A stretch of 64,000 nt of DNA from an uncultured Aquimarina sp. (GTDB lineage: Bacteria > Bacteroidota > Bacteroidia > Flavobacteriales > Flavobacteriaceae): NCBI GenBank assembly GCA_947503835.1, contig CANNFM010000004.1:62001-126000 (forward strand), read 5' to 3'. The position numbers were made by a program, and so were the translations under genes. A model generated the notes under the pieces. That model saw only the letters and a list, made by a program, of their open reading frames with translations, was not told where the DNA came from and searched no databases. This document shows positions 1-7,742 of the stretch, in pieces (position 1 is the stretch's first letter; the number at the start of each line of letters is the position of its first letter).

Positions 1-207
1 TCTGGTAAACCCCTTAGGTACAACAGTTTTGTACTCAAACCAAAAATCAAAAAGATCGCCAAGCAAAAAGATCGCAGCTGCATCTTTTTTAACCTCATCT
101 AACCATCGTACAAATTTTTGTTCTCTGGGAAAACTCTTTTCTGAAGTAGGAGCACCCAGGTGGTTATCGCTGGCAAAGTATATTTTTTTCCCTTCAGGAA
201 GATTCAT
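1..207 (-). CDS. lpxH: UDP-2,3-diacylglucosamine hydrolase, N-terminal part (cut by window edge)
   Basis: The minus strand is open from an ATG at 207 to the window edge, giving the first 69 residues. It starts MNLPEGKKIYFASDNHLG and contains LGDLFDFWFEY. These are the first two metal-binding blocks (D-x-H and GD) of the calcineurin-like phosphoesterase family, in the order and spacing of LpxH. LpxH removes UMP from UDP-diacylglucosamine in lipid A synthesis at the inner membrane face. The gene lies downstream of queD on the same strand with a 66-bp gap. The C-terminal catalytic half lies outside the window, so LpxH versus a close paralogue cannot be settled. Confidence 0.85.
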   Translation of the reverse strand, partial: MNLPEGKKIYFASDNHLGAPTSEKSFPREQKFVRWLDEVKKDAAAIFLLGDLFDFWFEYKTVVPKGFTR

Positions 208-273
208 AGTACTAATTTGGAAGTAAAGATAATAAAACAATAATACCTCATTGGGCTTTAAGAATCATGAGAT

Positions 274-726
274 TTAATCATTATCTGAAGCATACCACTC
301 TGCGAAAGAAGTTTCAGTTTCCTGAAGTTTTAAAGAATGTAGCTCGATATTTTCGGGAAGTCTTGCTTTGATTTTTTTAGCAAAGTCGATGACCATATTT
401 TCGCTGGTGGGTTGATAATCCACTAAAATTACATTATGTCCTCTATCTTTAAGTTCTTTAGCTAATTCGATATGTGGTGTGTTCTTATTAAACACTGTAG
501 CGTGATCAAACACATCTTCTATGTCTTCTTTAACGATTTTTTTGAGGTCACCAAAATCGATAACCATTCCCAATTTTACATGTGATGTATCGATAATTGG
601 GGAGCCAATAACGGTAACGCTTAATTTATAGCTATGCCCGTGTACATTTCTACATTTCCCATCATATCCATACAAGGCATGGCCAGTTTCAAAAGAAAAT
701 TGTTTTGTGATACGTATTTTACTCAT
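274..726 (-). CDS. queD: 6-pyruvoyl-tetrahydropterin synthase / 6-carboxytetrahydropterin synthase (QueD family)
   Basis: The 150-residue protein has the usual QueD/PTPS length. It shows the zinc histidines H16, H29 and H31 (FETGHALYG and NVHGHSY) and the catalytic cysteine C25 between them. A later FDHATVFN block matches the His/Asp part of the active site. QueD converts dihydroneopterin triphosphate to 6-carboxytetrahydropterin, the first dedicated step toward preQ0 and queuosine. The start is the ATG at 726, with a Bacteroidota-type -7 element 20 bp upstream. No queC or queE lies nearby, so the pathway assignment rests on family knowledge. Confidence 0.93.
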   Translation of the reverse strand: MSKIRITKQFSFETGHALYGYDGKCRNVHGHSYKLSVTVIGSPIIDTSHVKLGMVIDFGDLKKIVKEDIEDVFDHATVFNKNTPHIELAKELKDRGHNVILVDYQPTSENMVIDFAKKIKARLPENIELHSLKLQETETSFAEWYASDND

Positions 727-746
727 CCTTTACTTCGTAGTTTTTG

Positions 747-754
747 CAAAGTTA
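747..754 (-). promoter_or_regulatory. Bacteroidota -7 promoter element upstream of queD
   Basis: On the minus strand this reads TAACTTTG, a match to TAnnTTTG. It ends about 20 bp before the queD ATG. No good TTTG is visible at the -33 position. Confidence 0.45.
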
Positions 755-862
755 CGGAAGATTACTTTCTATTTCTAGTATTGATAATGTAAACTAAAAC
801 CAAAAGACTCTAATATGAGAAATAATCGACTCTTTTCTAAAAAAATGTAACATCGTGATGCA

Positions 863-1630
863 CTATTTTTTAAATTTTTCGAGTGCCTCTTTAGTAAATT
901 CTGAAAGCACTAATTCTCCAGAAATTGCCGCTCGTTTGATCAACAACTCATCCCAATGATCAGTTCCCTGCCATGTGGCTTTTCTCATTTCTTGTAATGC
1001 TACTGGATTGTATTTCGATAATTTTTCTACAAATAGCTGTATTTCTTTATCTAATTCTGTGATACTAGTAAAAACTCGAGAAAACAACCCTTTTTCTTTG
1101 GCCCAGTAGGCGTTTTTCCATTGGGATGCATCCCATGCCAAGGCTTCAAAAGCAGCGAGACCTATTTTTCGAGATACGGCAGGCTCAATAACAAAAGGAC
1201 CGATGCCAATACTAAGTTCACTTAATTTAACCGATGCCGTTTCGGTAGCTAAACAATAATCACAAGCCGAGGCCAATCCTACTCCGCCACCCACAGTTTT
1301 TCCTTGTATTCTCCCGATAATAGGTTTTTTGCATTTGCGCATGGCATTAATTACATTGGCAAAGCCCGAAAAGAAATGTTTCCCTTCCTTAAGGTTTGTG
1401 ATTGCTACCAATTCATCAAAAGAGGCACCTGCACAAAATGCACGATCACCCTCAGATTTTAATACAATAACATGTGCAGAACTATCTTGCGACAATTGAT
1501 CAAAGGCTTTGGCTAATCTTGCTAATAATTCTGATGGAAAAGAATTACTGGCCGGGTGACCAAATTCTATAGTTGCAATATTGTTTTCGATATGGGTATA
1601 TAGGCTTCCGTTGGATCTTGTTGTCGTCAT
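863..1630 (-). CDS. Enoyl-CoA hydratase/isomerase family protein
   Basis: The protein is 255 residues, a typical crotonase length. The first oxyanion-hole block is AFCAGASFDEL (about residues 64-74). The second is GKTVGGGVGLASACDYCLA (about 109-127), followed by the region carrying the usual catalytic glutamate (LSELSIGIGPF). The family hydrates or isomerises enoyl-CoA thioesters in fatty-acid, phenylacetate or leucine breakdown. No pathway neighbours are present, so the substrate cannot be named. The ATG at 1630 follows closely behind a TACGTA motif that recurs in the upstream palindrome at 1700-1721. Confidence 0.9.
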   Translation of the reverse strand: MTTTRSNGSLYTHIENNIATIEFGHPASNSFPSELLARLAKAFDQLSQDSSAHVIVLKSEGDRAFCAGASFDELVAITNLKEGKHFFSGFANVINAMRKCKKPIIGRIQGKTVGGGVGLASACDYCLATETASVKLSELSIGIGPFVIEPAVSRKIGLAAFEALAWDASQWKNAYWAKEKGLFSRVFTSITELDKEIQLFVEKLSKYNPVALQEMRKATWQGTDHWDELLIKRAAISGELVLSEFTKEALEKFKK

Positions 1631-1699
1631 AAGTACGTATTACAGGTGGAGTAAAAATAAGTAATATTTCATTTTATAGTTCAATTAATTTCTTCACAT

Positions 1700-1721
1700 A
1701 AATACGTATGGGTACGTATTT
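1700..1721. promoter_or_regulatory. Palindromic operator-like site (TACGTA type)
   Basis: AAATACGTA and TACGTATTT form a perfect 9-bp inverted repeat around TGGG. A third TACGTA lies at 1634-1639, immediately before the enoyl-CoA hydratase start. The layout suits a dimeric regulator acting on that gene or on the divergent small ORF at 1754. The regulator is unknown. Confidence 0.4.
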
Positions 1722-1741
1722 CATTGTAAATCAGTTATGTG

Positions 1742-1749
1742 TACATTTG
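1742..1749 (+). promoter_or_regulatory. -7 promoter element (TACATTTG) before small ORF
   Basis: This is a perfect TAnnTTTG match on the plus strand, directly after the TACGTA palindrome and 4 bp before the ATG of the 34-residue ORF. A transcript from it would be nearly leaderless. Confidence 0.35.
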
Positions 1750-1753
1750 AAAC

Positions 1754-1858
1754 ATGATGAAAAAGTACATAACAAAATATAGATTAGAGATTTTGATTGG
1801 TTCAATGTATTTGTTAACGCTTGTAGTGGTTATAAAAATTTTAACCTTAGGAAGATAA
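1754..1858 (+). CDS. Small single-helix membrane peptide (34 aa, hypothetical)
   Basis: This short ORF starts with two ATGs and encodes a basic N-terminus followed by one hydrophobic stretch (IGSMYLLTLVVVIKILTL). That is the look of a single-pass membrane microprotein. It is preceded by a -7 element and a palindrome. Its last 12 bases overlap the 3' end of the convergent MATE gene. Another microprotein-like ORF at 4148 shares the plan of basic start, LxG, hydrophobic core and LTLG near the end, but the similarity is too short to prove relationship. Function is unknown, and a chance ORF is possible. Confidence 0.35.
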   Translation: MMKKYITKYRLEILIGSMYLLTLVVVIKILTLGR

Positions 1859-3175
1859 AGGAATATACTTGTTCCTGAATTTTATGACCAAAGATCCACT
1901 GCGCACAAGCATCCAAACTGTGATTGCAATCCAGATACCATGTAATCCCAAATCAAAGTAACGTGAAATAAATAATGCGGGAAGAAACCCTAAAAAAGTC
2001 GATCCTAATAATACATTTCGCAAATATCCCGTTTCGCCTAGTCCTTTAAACAAACCATCACCAACAAAAGCAATCGCATTAACAGGAAGTGTGATGACTA
2101 CTAAGTAGAAAAAACCAGAGAAAATTATCAGTACATTTTGGTCTTTAGTAAATATTCCACCAAGGATTTCGGGTTGTATTAATGCTGCCAGCCCTAAAAT
2201 AACAGCTACAATAACTCCATATAATGTTACTTTTTTTGCTAGTCTTACCAGGTTAGTAAAATCTTTAGCCCCCAGTAGTTTTCCGCCCAGAATATTACCT
2301 GCACTGCCATAACCATCGATAAAAAATGCCGAAAACAACCACAATTGCATAGCAATGGTATGTGCCGCAACATAATTTGTTCCTATTGCAGTAGCTTCGC
2401 GAACCGCTAAAACTATAGTGACATTAAGCGCTAGTGATCGAATAAAGAGATTACCGCTCATTACTAAAAAACGATTCATTTCTGGGTGCCATGGTTTTCT
2501 TAATTTTAAGGATACATTTGTCTTTTTTAATAAGAATACAAATGCCAGAATTGCCATTACTATTTGCGAAATAAGGCTTGCCCAGGCAGCTCCTTCTAGA
2601 TTCATAGGGTCAATAATCCCCTTTATACCATAGACCAAAGCAAAATCGAGTCCAACATTGACTCCTACACCAATTAATGCTACTACCATGGGCCAAAATG
2701 TATTTTGTAACCCTCTAAAAATACCGAAAACTGCAAATACAAAAAGGGACAACGGAAATCCCCAAACTCTAATTTGGTAATACGAAATACAATATTCTAA
2801 TACAGTACCATCTGCATTAAGTAACTTAAATATTGGTTCTATAAATGGAACCGTAGTCAATAAAACAATAAAACTCAACCCGAGATTAAATACGATAGCT
2901 TGAGCTGGTAAGGCTTTTACTTCTTCTAATTTTCCTGCTCCTAAATATTGTGATATAATAGCAGAAATAGCACTTCGAGTTTGAGCTAAAATCCAAATCA
3001 ACATCGAAAGAAATGTACCCACGATCCCCACAGCCGCTAAGGATTCGGTTCCGATAACCGGTATATTACCCACTACCGCGGTATCTGTAGCTGATAAAAT
3101 TGGCTCTGCAATACCAGAGATAATAGCCGGTACAGCTAATTTGTTTATATTTTTAAAGCTTATAATTGTACTCAT
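1847..3175 (-). CDS. MATE family efflux transporter
   Basis: The 442-residue hydrophobic protein has about twelve predicted membrane segments and the MATE N-terminal pattern (NKLAVPAIISGIAEPILSATDTAVVG). MATE pumps use Na+ or H+ gradients to export cationic drugs or metabolites across the inner membrane. The ATG at 3175 overlaps the stop of the GNAT gene by 4 bp, so the two are translationally coupled. The substrate cannot be inferred. The DinF/NorM branch is likely from length and the early aspartate motif. Confidence 0.92.
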   Translation of the reverse strand: MSTIISFKNINKLAVPAIISGIAEPILSATDTAVVGNIPVIGTESLAAVGIVGTFLSMLIWILAQTRSAISAIISQYLGAGKLEEVKALPAQAIVFNLGLSFIVLLTTVPFIEPIFKLLNADGTVLEYCISYYQIRVWGFPLSLFVFAVFGIFRGLQNTFWPMVVALIGVGVNVGLDFALVYGIKGIIDPMNLEGAAWASLISQIVMAILAFVFLLKKTNVSLKLRKPWHPEMNRFLVMSGNLFIRSLALNVTIVLAVREATAIGTNYVAAHTIAMQLWLFSAFFIDGYGSAGNILGGKLLGAKDFTNLVRLAKKVTLYGVIVAVILGLAALIQPEILGGIFTKDQNVLIIFSGFFYLVVITLPVNAIAFVGDGLFKGLGETGYLRNVLLGSTFLGFLPALFISRYFDLGLHGIWIAITVWMLVRSGSLVIKFRNKYIPLSS

Positions 3176-3669
3176 ATCGGCAGTTCATAACAATAAAATG
3201 GGTGCTTACTTTGTTTCGGAAAAAAAATCTCTCCTAGTCTTTTATATCCACGGGTTTCATAAAACTTTTGGTTACGCTTGTTTTGGCTAAAAGTATCTAA
3301 TCTTACCGATTGGTATTGATTCTTTTTGGCATAATCTTCAGCAAAATCCATTAACTGCTGTGCATATCCCTGGCCCCAATAGGTTGGATCAACAGCCAAA
3401 CGATGAACATATATATTATTTTTGTTTTGGGTAAGCCACTTTATGGGAATATATTCTTCGTCTATTTGTTCGGTTAAGACCATAATCCCTCTAATACTAA
3501 GTTCTTCGAACACATACAACTCTTCTAATTCGATATCCTTTTGAAAACGTTCTCGGGTTGGATAATGTTCATTCCATTGATAAATGCCATTAGCTATCAT
3601 TGCTTTTGCACAGGTTCGTGTGAGTTGACAAATAGCATCCAGATCAGAAAATAAGGCTTTACGAATCAT
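3172..3669 (-). CDS. GNAT family N-acetyltransferase
   Basis: With the ATG at 3669 the protein has 165 residues (MIRKALFSDLD...). A TTG 4 codons upstream is possible but less likely. The acetyl-CoA binding block is recognisable: VHRLAVDPTYWGQGYAQQLM, then an aromatic/Asn-rich end (QNKRNQKFYETRGYKRLG) where GNAT proteins bind the cofactor tail. The family acetylates amines on small molecules or proteins, and the acceptor is unknown. It is coupled to the downstream MATE exporter by a 4-bp overlap. That suggests, but does not show, a joint role in modifying and exporting a compound. Confidence 0.9.
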   Translation of the reverse strand: MIRKALFSDLDAICQLTRTCAKAMIANGIYQWNEHYPTRERFQKDIELEELYVFEELSIRGIMVLTEQIDEEYIPIKWLTQNKNNIYVHRLAVDPTYWGQGYAQQLMDFAEDYAKKNQYQSVRLDTFSQNKRNQKFYETRGYKRLGEIFFPKQSKHPFYCYELPI

Positions 3670-3685
3670 ATTTTTAGACAAAGGC

Positions 3686-3693
3686 CAAAAATA
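3686..3693 (-). promoter_or_regulatory. -7 promoter element for GNAT-MATE
   Basis: The minus strand reads TATTTTTG, a TAnnTTTG match, about 16 bp before the chosen GNAT ATG. Its position supports the ATG at 3669 over the upstream TTG. Confidence 0.4.
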
Positions 3694-3767
3694 CTAACTT
3701 TATGCTGCAGTTAACACCGATGGATTGTATTCTACTAAATTTTTAAATAAACTTTAAGAAAAAAGAG

Positions 3768-3775
3768 TACTTTTG
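3768..3775 (+). promoter_or_regulatory. -7 promoter element of tRNA-Ala
   Basis: TACTTTTG matches TAnnTTTG and ends 13 bp before the mature tRNA start, a normal distance for a tRNA promoter in this phylum. Confidence 0.5.
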
Positions 3776-3788
3776 ATTTCTCAATAAT

Positions 3789-3862
3789 GGGGATGTAGCT
3801 CAGCTGGCTAGAGCGCTTGACTGGCAGTCAAGAGGTCGTGGGTTCGACTCCCATCTTCTCCA
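3789..3862 (+). tRNA. tRNA-Ala (anticodon GGC)
   Basis: The 74-nt gene folds into a standard cloverleaf. The anticodon stem is CTTGA/TCAAG, with loop CTGGCAG giving anticodon GGC. The acceptor arm contains the G3:U70 wobble pair that marks alanine tRNAs. The T-loop is TTCGACT. No CCA end is encoded. An intrinsic terminator follows. Confidence 0.96.
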
Positions 3863-3875
3863 CAGATAGATAAAG

Positions 3876-3908
3876 GCCTACATATTAAATGTAGGCTTTT
3901 TATTTTTT
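3876..3908 (+). terminator. Intrinsic terminator of tRNA-Ala
   Basis: A perfect 8-bp stem (GCCTACAT/ATGTAGGC) with a 5-nt loop is followed by TTTTTATTTTTT. Confidence 0.85.
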
Positions 3909-4147
3909 CAGAACACAAAAGCATATTAAAGATAATGTTCAAAACTAACATATGATACTCTGCGTTTTTTACTGAGTATCAGCTTAATTTATTTCTATAA
4001 AATGTTCATACCAACCATAGAAACAAACAAAAACGAATATAAAAGTTACCCAGTAGTATGGGGTAAAATAAAAAAAGTAAAAATAATAAAAGGAGTTTTT
4101 AATAGTTAGTTGTTTTATTAATACAAGAAGTTAACAAAAACAAATTG

Positions 4148-4270
4148 ATGTATAAAACAAAACATATGTTGAAAGATAAAATGTTACTAGGCGGAGTTTT
4201 TATTATATCCTATTGTCTGTTTTTAACCTACTTCTTGATTAAAGAGTATTTAACTCTTGGTTTTTATTGA
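4148..4270 (+). CDS. Small single-helix membrane peptide (40 aa, hypothetical)
   Basis: The ORF runs from an ATG at 4148 to TGA at 4270. It has a basic start (MYKTKHMLKDK), then one hydrophobic helix (GVFIISYCLFLTYFLI), then a short tail ending LTLGFY. It looks like a one-pass membrane microprotein. A hairpin with a T-run (4316-4351) lies 45 bp downstream, which would suit termination of a short transcript. The ORF is unrecognised, and a chance ORF in A+T-rich DNA cannot be excluded. Confidence 0.4.
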   Translation: MYKTKHMLKDKMLLGGVFIISYCLFLTYFLIKEYLTLGFY

Positions 4271-4387
4271 AATTAAAGATTGTATTTGCCCCCCTTAATA
4301 CATTTTGTTAAAAAGACCTCTTTGTAAAAGCGTTGTTTGCTTAGAGGTTTTTTAAACTTCGAATTAAAGTGTCCCTTAACTTAATAT

Positions 4388-4416
4388 AAAGTCTCGCTCC
4401 CCAACGAGACTTTTTG
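4388..4416. terminator. Intrinsic terminator
   Basis: AAAGTCTCG and CGAGACTTT pair over an 8-nt loop, followed by TTTTTGTTTT on the plus strand. It could end the small-ORF transcript (plus strand) or the nrf-ccsBA transcript reading the other way. Confidence 0.75.
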
Positions 4417-4489
4417 TTTTCGCTAAATCTCCGAAAAAGATGGTATTGCCAGGTTAAAAAAAACACTAATCTTGATGTAAGGGTGATTC

Positions 4490-7400
4490 TTACTGATTGT
4501 ACTTTCTGGTAGCATAGCTAAGCTTGTTTATAGGATATTTTTTATTCCTGAAATATGCTGTTACTGCTATAAGTAGCATCAATAATGCCAATACATAGAC
4601 AAAAGTAGGAATCGGTATTGGATCTCCGGCGGCATAACTATGAAGCCCTGATAAATAATAATTCACTCCAAAAGAAGTCATGATAATCGACCAAAAAGCA
4701 AATGTGCTGGCTACATTCAACACAAATCGATTTTGTAACCCTGGGATGAATCGTAGATGTAACACTACTGCATATACAATAATACTTATCAACGCCCAGG
4801 TTTCTTTAGGATCCCATGCCCAGTAACGCCCCCAGGATTCATTAGCCCAAACACCACCCAAAAATGTTCCTATTGCCAATACAAACAATCCAATAGTCAT
4901 CGATATTTCATTAATATAGCTAAGTTCTTTAATACGTATATCAATAGGAACCTTTGTTTTATCTGTTTTTATAATCATCAAGATAAGTGCCATTAGACCC
5001 AAAATAGCAGATAAGGCCAATGGTGCATAACTGCTAATAATAGTTGCTACGTGTACTTTTAACCAAAAGGAAGATTTAAGGACGGGCATAAGGTTAGTGA
5101 TCTCTGGGTTTAGCCAGTCGAGATAGCTTACAAATAATAATGCGCCAGAAAATAAAGTAGCTAATGGTAATGCAAAATCTGATTTTCTAAAAGTCATCAA
5201 TCCACAAAGCATCAATACCCATGCTACAAAAACCAACATCTCATATCCATTGCTCCAGGGTGCATGCTGTGCCACGTACCATCGTAGCAATATGTTTCCT
5301 GTGAATAATAAAAAGCTTATTAATGAAAGGATAATTACTATGTTCCATAGCAGTTCAATGGATTTTTTTTGAACAAAAATTTTAGTGATTGCAATTACTA
5401 ATAATATGAATCCCAAAGTGAAAAATACCTGGAAAAGCCAAAAATTGAGATTCAATTCGTTATACCACAATTCTGCAGCTACTCTTTTGTCATTCGGGAT
5501 AATGTCTTTGCCCAAAACGTCTTGATAGGTTTTTATATACGAAAGCTTATCTGTAGCTGCTCCCCATTTCTTTGATACGATATCCTGAAAATAGGAAGGA
5601 ACAATAGTTTGTACAAACTTGCCGTCTTCAGCAGGGAAATCTCTAAAATGATGCGTATAACTGTGCCAGGTATTATTATCATCATTACTGTTAGGAAAGA
5701 TCTTTAAATAATTTCCGATTAAGACATTATATAAAATATTGAAACGCTCATCTACTTTAATAATTTCCTTATCAAACTCATTACGCTCTGCTGGTTTTTT
5801 AAGGTTGGCTTTTTCTATAGCTTCAGACAATATATATGCTCCTTTGTTGTCTAATAGTGCATTAAAAGGGATCAATCCATCTTTGTTTGGGGTCAAAGGT
5901 TTGAACAGAACGCCTCCTTTTTTTTGATCAATCTTAATTAATGGAATTTGCTTCCAGGCATTTGGATCTACGTGCATTGCCAAAAATACCTGATTGGCAT
6001 CCATGCGTACATTTGTTTCACCACCAGCGTATTTAAAATAGGGTTTTCGAGATATTTTTCTTAAAAATTCAGAAGCCAAAGTATTAATAGGTTTAATACG
6101 CCCATCCAGATCCTGAACCATTAATCGACCAAAAAGCTCGGCATGGTATACATCAATTTGCTGTTGTTGTACAAGCTCTTTTTCTATAATTGGATCTGTT
6201 ATATTTGCACTAGAAAAACCTGAAACAAAAAAGAAAAGGAATACTGGTACTACTTGATGTTGTTTAAGTTGCTTTAGTTTTTGATTGATGACTCTAAATC
6301 TTGAATTTTTCCCAAATAATGTGAAGAACATACCTAATCCCATAAGCAGATATCCTAAATAGGTAACCCAGGTGCCTAATCTATCGTGATTTACAGCAAG
6401 TACGGTTCCTAATTCATCGGTATCATAGCTTGCCTGAAAAAATCGATAGCCTTGATAATCCAGTACATGGTTCATAAATATTCGAAATGGTGTCTTCTCG
6501 TTATTGTCAATAATAGTTACCTCACTTGCATATGCCGAAGGACTTGTAGAACCAGGATATCGTTCTAATTGAAAATCATTAAGATGTATGGAAAAAGGCA
6601 CTTCTTGTGCTTGTGCACCATAAGAAAGTTGTATGGTTAGTCCATTTAGCACAAGTTCATGAGTTGTAGGCAAAAAACCTTCTCGATATAGTAATGAAGA
6701 CTTTTTTATTTGGTCATCGACCTGAACATTAACAATAAGCGCATCATCTTTGGCTCTGTCATTATCCTTTGGTTTTTCGGATTCACTTACTAGTTCTATA
6801 GTTGCGCTAGGATGAAAAGACAACGGCACAAAAGAAGCATCACCATCACGATATAAAGTACGTAACGTTAACCGTTGAAGACTATCTTTCTTAATTTTCC
6901 CAGCAGTTTGAGAGGCCATCATAAAGAAATCCAGATTTCGTGGAGATACCACACTAAAATCACCATCTTTTTCTATGATGTTAATGATTCCCTCTTCTTT
7001 GGCATTATATCCAACTTTATGATGGTGTTTTCCAATACTCTCTACTTCCCCTTCTTCCAAAAATACCGTTTGTCTTCCGTTTCCAGACGACACCACTAAT
7101 TGCAAGAGTGCTTTTCCACCTTCAACATCATCCACTATTTCTGGTACTGCATCTGCAACAAATTTGTTATGAGAAATGCGTATAGGTATCGCATTAAAAT
7201 CTGTCTCTATCGTAAAATCATTATCACTGACAGGAGAGAAGTTCAATTGTTTTCGAATTACTTTTGTCTTGCTTCCATCAGAAATGTGTGCTTGCAGATA
7301 GTTATTATCTGAAATTATAATATTTGAAGCACTACCTTCCCTAATACGCATAATACCACTAGAAGAAGAATGTCGCGTTATTCCGGCACCTAATAAAATA

Positions 7401-7660
7401 ATGATGAATGCAATATGAAACAAAAGGATTGGCCATTTCTCTTTTCTCCAAAGTTTGTATTTATAGATGTTAGTACCAAAACAAATACCGAGTCCTATCA
7501 TAACGAGCTCAAACCACCATGCATCGTAGATGATTTTCCATGCGGTAGCGGTACCAAAATCATTTTCTACAAAAGTAGCCGTAGCCATGGCGATTGCAAA
7601 AAGCAGTAATAATAGAACAGCCAATATAGGTGAGGAAAAAAAACGATATAATTTATGCAT
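4490..7660 (-). CDS. ccsBA: Fused ResB-CcsA cytochrome c biogenesis protein (System II, CcsBA)
   Basis: The 1056-residue protein is a fusion. Residues about 1-460 resemble ResB/CcsB, with N-terminal and mid-protein membrane helices and a large periplasmic part. Residues about 770-1050 are a multi-helix CcsA domain carrying the haem-handling WWD-type motif (WGRYWAWDPKE, near residue 940). CcsBA moves haem across the inner membrane and attaches it to CXXCH sites. It is the last gene of the nrfH-nrfA-ccsBA unit, 82 bp after nrfA. This suggests a dedicated maturase, perhaps needed for the unusual CXXCK haem of NrfA. Confidence 0.95.
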   Translation of the reverse strand: MHKLYRFFSSPILAVLLLLLFAIAMATATFVENDFGTATAWKIIYDAWWFELVMIGLGICFGTNIYKYKLWRKEKWPILLFHIAFIIILLGAGITRHSSSSGIMRIREGSASNIIISDNNYLQAHISDGSKTKVIRKQLNFSPVSDNDFTIETDFNAIPIRISHNKFVADAVPEIVDDVEGGKALLQLVVSSGNGRQTVFLEEGEVESIGKHHHKVGYNAKEEGIINIIEKDGDFSVVSPRNLDFFMMASQTAGKIKKDSLQRLTLRTLYRDGDASFVPLSFHPSATIELVSESEKPKDNDRAKDDALIVNVQVDDQIKKSSLLYREGFLPTTHELVLNGLTIQLSYGAQAQEVPFSIHLNDFQLERYPGSTSPSAYASEVTIIDNNEKTPFRIFMNHVLDYQGYRFFQASYDTDELGTVLAVNHDRLGTWVTYLGYLLMGLGMFFTLFGKNSRFRVINQKLKQLKQHQVVPVFLFFFVSGFSSANITDPIIEKELVQQQQIDVYHAELFGRLMVQDLDGRIKPINTLASEFLRKISRKPYFKYAGGETNVRMDANQVFLAMHVDPNAWKQIPLIKIDQKKGGVLFKPLTPNKDGLIPFNALLDNKGAYILSEAIEKANLKKPAERNEFDKEIIKVDERFNILYNVLIGNYLKIFPNSNDDNNTWHSYTHHFRDFPAEDGKFVQTIVPSYFQDIVSKKWGAATDKLSYIKTYQDVLGKDIIPNDKRVAAELWYNELNLNFWLFQVFFTLGFILLVIAITKIFVQKKSIELLWNIVIILSLISFLLFTGNILLRWYVAQHAPWSNGYEMLVFVAWVLMLCGLMTFRKSDFALPLATLFSGALLFVSYLDWLNPEITNLMPVLKSSFWLKVHVATIISSYAPLALSAILGLMALILMIIKTDKTKVPIDIRIKELSYINEISMTIGLFVLAIGTFLGGVWANESWGRYWAWDPKETWALISIIVYAVVLHLRFIPGLQNRFVLNVASTFAFWSIIMTSFGVNYYLSGLHSYAAGDPIPIPTFVYVLALLMLLIAVTAYFRNKKYPINKLSYATRKYNQ

Positions 7661-7742
7661 TATGGATTGTTTAAAAAAAGAAAGATAACCTCATTAGGTG
7701 TACTACTGAAGATATTTTGTGTATAAAAGTATATTTGATTGC

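Larger units (their letters stand above)
3909..4489. other. Intergenic region with a small ORF and two hairpins
   Basis: About 580 bp lie between the tRNA and ccsBA. They contain a 40-residue ORF (4148-4270), a 6-bp hairpin after it (4316-4351, ACCTCT/AGAGGT with T-run) and a stronger terminator at 4388-4416. The first 240 bp are A+T-rich, and I see no other gene there. Confidence 0.5.

Noticed and set aside
29..226. Plus-strand ORF over the start of lpxH
   Set aside because: The minus strand encodes clear LpxH motifs here, and the plus-strand translation is low-complexity and family-less.
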